Of a stretch of 64,000 bases of DNA, positions 59,589-64,000 are shown piece by piece (within the stretch, counting starts at the first letter, position 1; each line of letters begins with the position of its first letter). Position numbers and translations under genes: made by a program. Location: NCBI RefSeq assembly GCF_036625195.1, contig NZ_JAZKUG010000001.1, forward strand, positions 4,526,001 to 4,590,000. The letters are read 5' to 3'. This stretch comes from Accumulibacter sp. (lineage in GTDB: Bacteria; Pseudomonadota; Gammaproteobacteria; Burkholderiales; Rhodocyclaceae). Below the pieces are notes generated by a model that was not told where the DNA came from, ran no database searches, and saw only the letters and a list, made by a program, of their open reading frames with translations.

Positions 59589-59617
59589 AAAAAAAGACGC
59601 CCCGCTGCCGGGGCGTC
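59589..59617 (-). terminator. Rho-independent terminator of the DUF47-PiT-DUF47 operon
   Basis: Read on the minus strand, GACGCCCCGG and CCGGGGCGTC-type arms (stem GACGCCCC with GGGGCGTC) are followed by a run of seven T, 22 bases after the DUF47 stop. On the plus strand the run is A, so it does not serve uspA equally well. Confidence 0.85.
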
Positions 59618-59638
59618 CTGCCTGTGCGAGACGGGGAC

Positions 59639-60274
59639 TCAAGCAGTTTGGAGCAGGATTCCCTCGAGTGACTGCGCCGCCTTCTTGCTCGCCCGCAGCA
59701 CCTTTTCCTGCAGGGCATAGAGTTCCTGCATGCGCAGGGCGCGCATTGCGGCGACATCGTCGCCCTCGGCGTCGTACAGGGCCTTGATCGCTCCGTACAT
59801 GACCGCGACCGACTTCTCCTCGATGCGCTCGATCTCCTGACACAGGCCCATCGTCTCCTTGCTGCGCGCATCGTCGTTGAGTGTGGCGAGCGCGCGCGTC
59901 AGGCGTGAGCAGGCGTCGACGCTCATTGCCGCCAGTTCGTGCGACGCCCTGCTGGCCTCGTCGATGCCGTAATCGCTGACCGCCATCGCGACATCCTGGA
60001 CGGTGTTCATGATGCGGTCGATGTCGAGCGTCAACTGGTAGACCTGGTCCCGGTTGAGCGGCGTGACGAAGGCCTTGTGCAGCAGGTTGATCATGTCGGC
60101 CTTGATCTTGTCCGAGCTCGACTCGTTCATGTTGATTTCCTCGACCAGCGAGGCGACATCCTTCTTGCTGACGCCGAGACTGTTGACCAGCCGCAGCATC
60201 GCGCTGGCGCCGGCCTCGACCCGCTCGCTGTGCGCTGCGAGCAGGTCAAAAAACTCTTTCCGCTTGGGTAACAT
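59639..60274 (-). CDS. DUF47/PhoU-like protein (downstream copy)
   Basis: 211 residues starting MLPKRKEFFDLLAAHSERVE. It consists of helical repeats with SSDKIKADMINLLHKAFVTP, NRDQVYQLTLDIDRIMNTVQ and CQEIERIEEKSVAVMYGAI. It is clearly paralogous to the product of 61413-62051, the two flanking one PiT gene, and probably arose by duplication. Such proteins bind near PiT at the membrane and may control phosphate influx. Confidence 0.9.
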   Translation of the reverse strand: MLPKRKEFFDLLAAHSERVEAGASAMLRLVNSLGVSKKDVASLVEEINMNESSSDKIKADMINLLHKAFVTPLNRDQVYQLTLDIDRIMNTVQDVAMAVSDYGIDEASRASHELAAMSVDACSRLTRALATLNDDARSKETMGLCQEIERIEEKSVAVMYGAIKALYDAEGDDVAAMRALRMQELYALQEKVLRASKKAAQSLEGILLQTA

Positions 60275-60385
60275 TGGATAACTCCCTTGAATGACTGTGC
60301 TGACGACCTTCGTTGGTGATCCCTGCGGCCGGACAGCGAGGCGCGCCGTTGCCGACGCGACTCTCCCCGACGATCCGCTGGCGAT

Positions 60386-61384
60386 CTACATGAACTTGGT
60401 CCCGAGCCACCAGAAGATCGCCGCGATCAGCCCGGCAGCCGGAATCGTCAGCACCCAGGCGACGAACAGGTTGGCGGTGATCGCCCAGCGGACGGCCTTG
60501 ACGTCGTTGGCGGCGCCGACACCGATGATCGCACCGGTGATCGTGTGCGTCGTCGACACCGGAATGCCGCCGAGCGTCGCCAGTCCGAGCGTGATCGCAC
60601 CGCCCATCGAAGCGCACGAACCGCTGATCGAATTGAGCTTGGTGATCTTGGTGCCCATCGTCTTGACGATCCGCCAGCCCCCGAGGTAGGTGCCCCAGGC
60701 GATCGCGAAGTAGCACGAATAGACGACCCACATCGGCAGCGTCGACTGGTCCTTGGTCGCGATACCGGCAGTGATCATCAAGAGCCAGATGATGCCGATC
60801 GTCTTCTGCGCGTCATTGCCGCCATGGCCGAGGCTGTAGGCGCCGGCCGCGAAAAGCTGCGCGCTCTTGAAGAACTTGCCCGCCTGGTGCGGCGACTTGT
60901 TCTTGAAGATCCACGCGACGAGGACCATCAGCAAGCCACCGATCAGCATCCCGACCAGCGGCGAGATGATGATGAAGGCGAGGATCTTGCCGAAGCCCTG
61001 CCAGATGATCGGCGCGCCGGATTGCGCCTTCGCCACCGTCGCGCCGACGAGGCCACCGACGAGGGCGTGCGACGACGACGACGGGATGCCGTAGTACCAG
61101 GTGATGATGTTCCACGCCAGCGCCCCGACGAGTGCGCCGAAGATGACGTAGTAATCGACGAACTGCGGATCGACGGTTCCCTTGCCGATCGTCGCCGCCA
61201 CCTTCAGCTGGAAGATCCAGAGGGCGGCGAAGTTGAAGAACGCGGCGAAGAGGACCGCCTGCTTCGGGGTCAGCGCGCCGGTGGCGACGATCGTCGAGAT
61301 CGAGTTCGCACCGTCGTGAAACCCGTTCATGAAGTCGAACGCGAGGGCTACTGCAATCAGCACCCCCAGCGTCCAGATGCTCAT
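60386..61384 (-). CDS. Inorganic phosphate transporter, PiT family (shorter form)
   Basis: 332 residues from ATG 61384 behind GGAAGG; the upstream ATG at 61399 is less well placed. Membrane helices and signatures: NGFHDGANSISTIVATGAL near residue 20 and GHGGNDAQKTIGIIWLLMI in the middle, with SSSHALVGGLVGATVAK and PVSTTHTITGAIIGVGAAND. The loops are short, as in the shorter bacterial PiT. It lies between two DUF47 genes in one operon. Together with the second PiT gene at 56399 this gives the cell two low-affinity phosphate systems. Confidence 0.94.
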   Translation of the reverse strand: MSIWTLGVLIAVALAFDFMNGFHDGANSISTIVATGALTPKQAVLFAAFFNFAALWIFQLKVAATIGKGTVDPQFVDYYVIFGALVGALAWNIITWYYGIPSSSSHALVGGLVGATVAKAQSGAPIIWQGFGKILAFIIISPLVGMLIGGLLMVLVAWIFKNKSPHQAGKFFKSAQLFAAGAYSLGHGGNDAQKTIGIIWLLMITAGIATKDQSTLPMWVVYSCYFAIAWGTYLGGWRIVKTMGTKITKLNSISGSCASMGGAITLGLATLGGIPVSTTHTITGAIIGVGAANDVKAVRWAITANLFVAWVLTIPAAGLIAAIFWWLGTKFM

Positions 61385-61412
61385 AGTTAGGCCTTCCATT
61401 GTCGGCGCCCTC

Positions 61413-62051
61413 TCACGAATTCTCGATCAGGATCTCTTCGATCATCTTCGCCGCTTCCTGGCAGCAGTCGAGGACCGATTCCTGCAGCGAGTAGAACTCG
61501 CGCATCTTCATCGTCTGCCAGACGTTGGCGCCTTCCTGGAACAGCGCCGAGATCGCCTTGTGCTGCACCTTGTCGGCCTTCGACTCGATCTCCTCGACTT
61601 CCTTGCACAGGTTGAGCGTCTCGGCGCCACGCGTCTTGTCGGCCAGTGCGGCGACCGCCCGGTTCAGGCGCATGCACGCATCGGCACTGAGCGAGGCCAG
61701 TTCGCGCGCCTCGACCGTCGACTGCTTGATGTTGTACATGCCGACGGCGTTGGCAACGCTCTGCAGCACGTTCAGCGTCATGTCGAGATCGTCGATCAGC
61801 GAGTGGATCTGGTCGCGGTTGATCGGCGTCGTGAACGACTGATGCAGTCGCTCGATGACCTTGCCCTTGATCTGGTCACCGGTCTGCTCGTGATCATTGA
61901 CCTCCTTGACGAGACCCGCAAGGTCCGTCTTGCCGTCGCCCAGGCTGTTGATCAGGCGCAAGGTGGCGTTGGCTCCGGCGACCACCTGCTCGGAGTGGGC
62001 AGCGAGCATTTCAAAGAATTCCTTGCGTTGCGGCATCAAACTACTAAACAT
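61413..62051 (-). CDS. DUF47/PhoU-like protein (upstream copy)
   Basis: 212 residues starting MFSSLMPQRKEFFEMLAAHS behind GGGAGG. The same helical pattern as its partner at 59639: GDQIKGKVIERLHQSFTTPI, NRDQIHSLIDDLDMTLNVLQ, CKEVEEIESKADKVQHKAIS. First gene of the DUF47-PiT-DUF47 operon, 28 bases before the PiT start. Likely a regulator or partner of the transporter. Confidence 0.9.
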   Translation of the reverse strand: MFSSLMPQRKEFFEMLAAHSEQVVAGANATLRLINSLGDGKTDLAGLVKEVNDHEQTGDQIKGKVIERLHQSFTTPINRDQIHSLIDDLDMTLNVLQSVANAVGMYNIKQSTVEARELASLSADACMRLNRAVAALADKTRGAETLNLCKEVEEIESKADKVQHKAISALFQEGANVWQTMKMREFYSLQESVLDCCQEAAKMIEEILIENS

Positions 62052-62184
62052 ACGACCTCCCTTGGTTGACAGCTCTCACGAGCCCCTCTTGACAGAAAAA
62101 CGATACCGGCCCGATGCCGGCCTCATCATGTGATCATCGACTCGTCGGCGACCCGCTCACCGACGCGCCATCCGTGTCCGGGCA

Positions 62185-63174
62185 TCAGCCCTTCTTCTTG
62201 CTCTTCGGCGCCTCCGCCAGGGCAGCCAGCAATTCCTTCATCTGTTCGACCTTCTGCTCGGCGAAGAGGCGCACCCCGGCACGCAGGATGTCCGACTTGC
62301 TCGCCGCCCAGCCGGCGGCCTGTGCCAACTCGGCACGCAAGGCTTCGATCGCGGCCTCCTCGCTCTTCAGCAGTTCCACGGAATAGCGCACCAACTTGTC
62401 GCGCTTGTCCCTGGCGACCTTCTCGACCTCCCTGACCGTCTCATCGACCTGCGCCGCCTTCTTCGCCAACTGCTCGCGCGCCACCTTTTCGATCTCGGCG
62501 ACCGCGGCCGCGACCTGGGCTGCCTTGCCGGCGACCTGCGCCCCGGCGGCGCTGACCGCCGCCTCGACACCGCTCTTCGTCTTGCGTGGCCGGGCAGCGG
62601 CCGCCTGTTGCTGCTCATCCTTCGCCGGCGACCCGACGGCGGCAGTCGCCGGCGGGGGAACGGCCGTTGCCGGTTGCGCCGCCGGCTCGGGCGCGGCGCC
62701 CTTGGCCGCGACCGCGCGCTTCGCCGTCCTGGCGGGCTTGGCCGCCACGACGGGCTTCGCCGCCGGAGCCTTCTTTGCCGTGCCCGCTTTGCCCTCGGCC
62801 GGCTTGTCTGCCGCCGACCCGCTTGCATCCTTGGCCGCAGCCGTGCCGGTCTTCGCCTTGGCCGCTGTCGCCTTGGCCGCCGTCGCCTTGGCCGCCTTCT
62901 CCTTGGTGGCCCTCTCCTTCGCCGCCGCCTTCTCCTTCGCCGCCGCCTGCGCCGCCGCCTTCGCTGCCGCGCGCGCCGCAGCCTTGCCTGCCGGCTGGAC
63001 TTCGGTGCGCTTCGCCGCGGGTGCAACCGGAGCGGCCACCGGCGTCGGCGCCGGATCCGGGACCAACGGCACCTCGGTCGCCACCAGACGCTCGGCCAGT
63101 GACTCGTCCTCCTTCTTCAGGCTGGCACGCAAGGCTGTCTTGTTGTCACTGTCGCCACTTGACGATGTCGTCAT
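62185..63174 (-). CDS. Ala/Lys-rich protein with C-terminal coiled coil (AlgP/PhaM-like)
   Basis: 329 residues from ATG 63174, behind GGGAG. An acidic N-terminal 45 residues, a long Ala/Lys/Pro tract (about 50-190, e.g. KAAARAAAKAAAQAAAKEKA) typical of histone H1-like DNA-binding tails, then a helical coiled coil (about 200-320, VAREQLAKKAAQVDETVREV, LKSEEAAIEALRAELAQAAG) ending in KSKKKG. The start codon shares one base with the parA stop (TGATG), so they are coupled. It may tether cargo or nucleoid for the ParA partner. It is not a ParB: no helix-turn-helix or CTPase motif. Confidence 0.7.
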   Translation of the reverse strand: MTTSSSGDSDNKTALRASLKKEDESLAERLVATEVPLVPDPAPTPVAAPVAPAAKRTEVQPAGKAAARAAAKAAAQAAAKEKAAAKERATKEKAAKATAAKATAAKAKTGTAAAKDASGSAADKPAEGKAGTAKKAPAAKPVVAAKPARTAKRAVAAKGAAPEPAAQPATAVPPPATAAVGSPAKDEQQQAAAARPRKTKSGVEAAVSAAGAQVAGKAAQVAAAVAEIEKVAREQLAKKAAQVDETVREVEKVARDKRDKLVRYSVELLKSEEAAIEALRAELAQAAGWAASKSDILRAGVRLFAEQKVEQMKELLAALAEAPKSKKKG

Positions 63175-63839
63175 CAATGCTCTCCCAATTGTTGAAGTAC
63201 TGCGCCCACGAGTTTGCGAACTTCCTTCTGCGCTGCGTCGGCGCCGGAGCCAAGCTGGAACACCGATGCGCCGATGACGGCACTCTGCGCATAGGCGTTC
63301 CGCTGGCAGAGCATCGCATCAAGGATCGGCAGGGTGAATTCGTGCAGCAGTTCGAGCACGTCGCTTGCCAGCGCCGTGTTCTGCACGCGATTCGGCAGGA
63401 TGCAGCCATGCAACCGATGACTGTGCTCCATGCGATTCAGGATCAGACGTTCGACGGCCAGCGTGGACCAGAGGTCGGTCGGGCTGGGTACCGCCGGCAC
63501 GATCGCCAGGTGGGCGACGGCGAGCGCCGCCAGGGTTGAAGGGTGGTAGATCGACGGCGGCGTGTCGAGCACGACATAATCGGCTTCCTGCTGCAACTCG
63601 GCGACGTGCTTGATCAGCTCCAGGCCGGACATCTTGCGCACGTCGAGCTGCAGATCGACATCGAGCAGCGACACCGACTCGGCCCAGCGGAAGGCGCTTT
63701 CCTGCGGATCGAGGTCGGCCAGCAGCACCGACGAGCCGATGGCGTGAAAGCCACCCGCGAGTTGCATGGCGACCGTCGTCTTGCCCGCCCCGCCTTTTTG
63801 CGAGACGACGGCAATCACCCGCGCCGGTACCGATGGCAT
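63174..63839 (-). CDS. ParA/MinD-type P-loop ATPase
   Basis: 221 residues from ATG 63839 behind AAGG. The deviant Walker A is SQKGGAGKTTVAMQ with both lysines, Walker A' is LLADLDPQESAF, and Walker B is YVVLDTPPS. It lacks the N-terminal helix-turn-helix of plasmid ParA, so it is the short type used by chromosomal and cargo-positioning ParA proteins. No parB or parS is beside it; the partner is the Ala/Lys-rich protein, reminiscent of McdAB and PHA-granule systems. Promoter-like elements lie just upstream. Confidence 0.88.
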   Translation of the reverse strand: MPSVPARVIAVVSQKGGAGKTTVAMQLAGGFHAIGSSVLLADLDPQESAFRWAESVSLLDVDLQLDVRKMSGLELIKHVAELQQEADYVVLDTPPSIYHPSTLAALAVAHLAIVPAVPSPTDLWSTLAVERLILNRMEHSHRLHGCILPNRVQNTALASDVLELLHEFTLPILDAMLCQRNAYAQSAVIGASVFQLGSGADAAQKEVRKLVGAVLQQLGEH

Positions 63840-63888
63840 GTGGCCGCCTTTCCTGAAAACCTGTTCATGACGTTTTGCATAGCCGACG

Positions 63889-63916
63889 ATTATGCCATTT
63901 CGCCGGACGGCAGCAA
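63889..63916 (-). promoter_or_regulatory. Candidate sigma-70 promoter of the parA operon
   Basis: On the minus strand TTGCTG (63911-63916) and CATAAT (63889-63894) are 16 bases apart, with four of six and five of six consensus matches. The predicted start is about 40 bases upstream of the parA ATG. Two GGGCCAT repeats 12 bases apart at 63936-63954 lie just behind it and could be operator sites. Confidence 0.45.
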
Positions 63917-64000
63917 GGCGCAGAGAGCTCGCGACGGGCCATGAAATGGGCCATTTTTTACTGATTGGGGCATTTTGTGACAAAGGTCAACGAAACCCGA

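Overview
The window is GC-rich (visibly well above 60 percent through most of its length), densely coding, and reads as a betaproteobacterial chromosome. The gene set (rlmJ, ubiD, folE, thrH, purU, zapA followed by 6S RNA, efp with epmA and epmB, nnrS, bacteriohemerythrin, many PAS/GGDEF/EAL regulators) together with two complete low-affinity phosphate (PiT plus DUF47/PhoU-like) modules fits a Rhodocyclales bacterium, quite possibly a polyphosphate accumulator of the Candidatus Accumulibacter type. That placement is inferred from gene content and was not checked by a search.

Layout. 1-10 kb: metabolic and RNA-modification genes (a CitE-like lyase cut by the window edge, a MazG-like pyrophosphohydrolase, RlmJ, a flavin oxidoreductase with a Cys-rich tail, FolE, an ECH1-type dienoyl-CoA isomerase, RluA, NnrS), then an MFS permease downstream of an H2-sensing type [NiFe] hydrogenase large subunit that has no small subunit beside it. 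10-21 kb: a signalling region with an ankyrin protein, a PAS-GGDEF-EAL protein whose EAL site is degraded, a frameshifted NarX-type kinase, a TPR-like protein, and a NarL-type regulator overlapping by ATGA the end of a 1286-residue hybrid sensor (solute-binding domain, PAS, GAF, PAS, PAS, GGDEF, EAL). 20.7-31.4 kb: ubiD, thrH-purU, an ABC-F ATPase, a hemerythrin, a GGDEF sensor, zapB-like/zapA, 6S RNA with a terminator, then a SIR2-like protein resembling antiphage NADases. 31.4-35.5 kb: a three-gene hydrolase/acyl-CoA ligase/SDR operon and a cytochrome b561/PepSY pair. 36-41 kb: a heat-shock island (DegP-type protease, cbpM, cbpA facing two hsp20 genes with a sigma-32-like promoter between), three strong hairpins, and eno.

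41.3-49.1 kb is the accessory region: BrnT/BrnA, a PIN-type toxin with its antitoxin, a DUF4160/DUF2442 pair, broken copies of the PIN module, the tail of a group II intron, short REP-like repeats, a lower-GC segment with a trypsin-like protease, and a 21-bp tandem repeat open in several frames. 49.1-53.2 kb: a cupin protein, a Mut7-C protein, and the EF-P beta-lysylation set (epmB, efp, epmA). 53.2-64 kb: a DUF4239 membrane protein, then two phosphate modules. One is PiT coupled by overlapping genes to a P-loop ATPase and a metallophosphoesterase, with a DUF47 gene upstream. The other is DUF47-PiT-DUF47, with a UspA protein between the modules. The window ends with a ParA ATPase coupled to an Ala/Lys-rich coiled-coil protein, a plausible granule- or nucleoid-positioning pair.

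The strongest candidates for new biology are the coupled PiT-ATPase-phosphoesterase operon, the ParA/Ala-Lys pair, the stand-alone SIR2-like protein, and the orphan hydrogenase sensor subunit. Assignments rest on motifs and recalled family sequences only.
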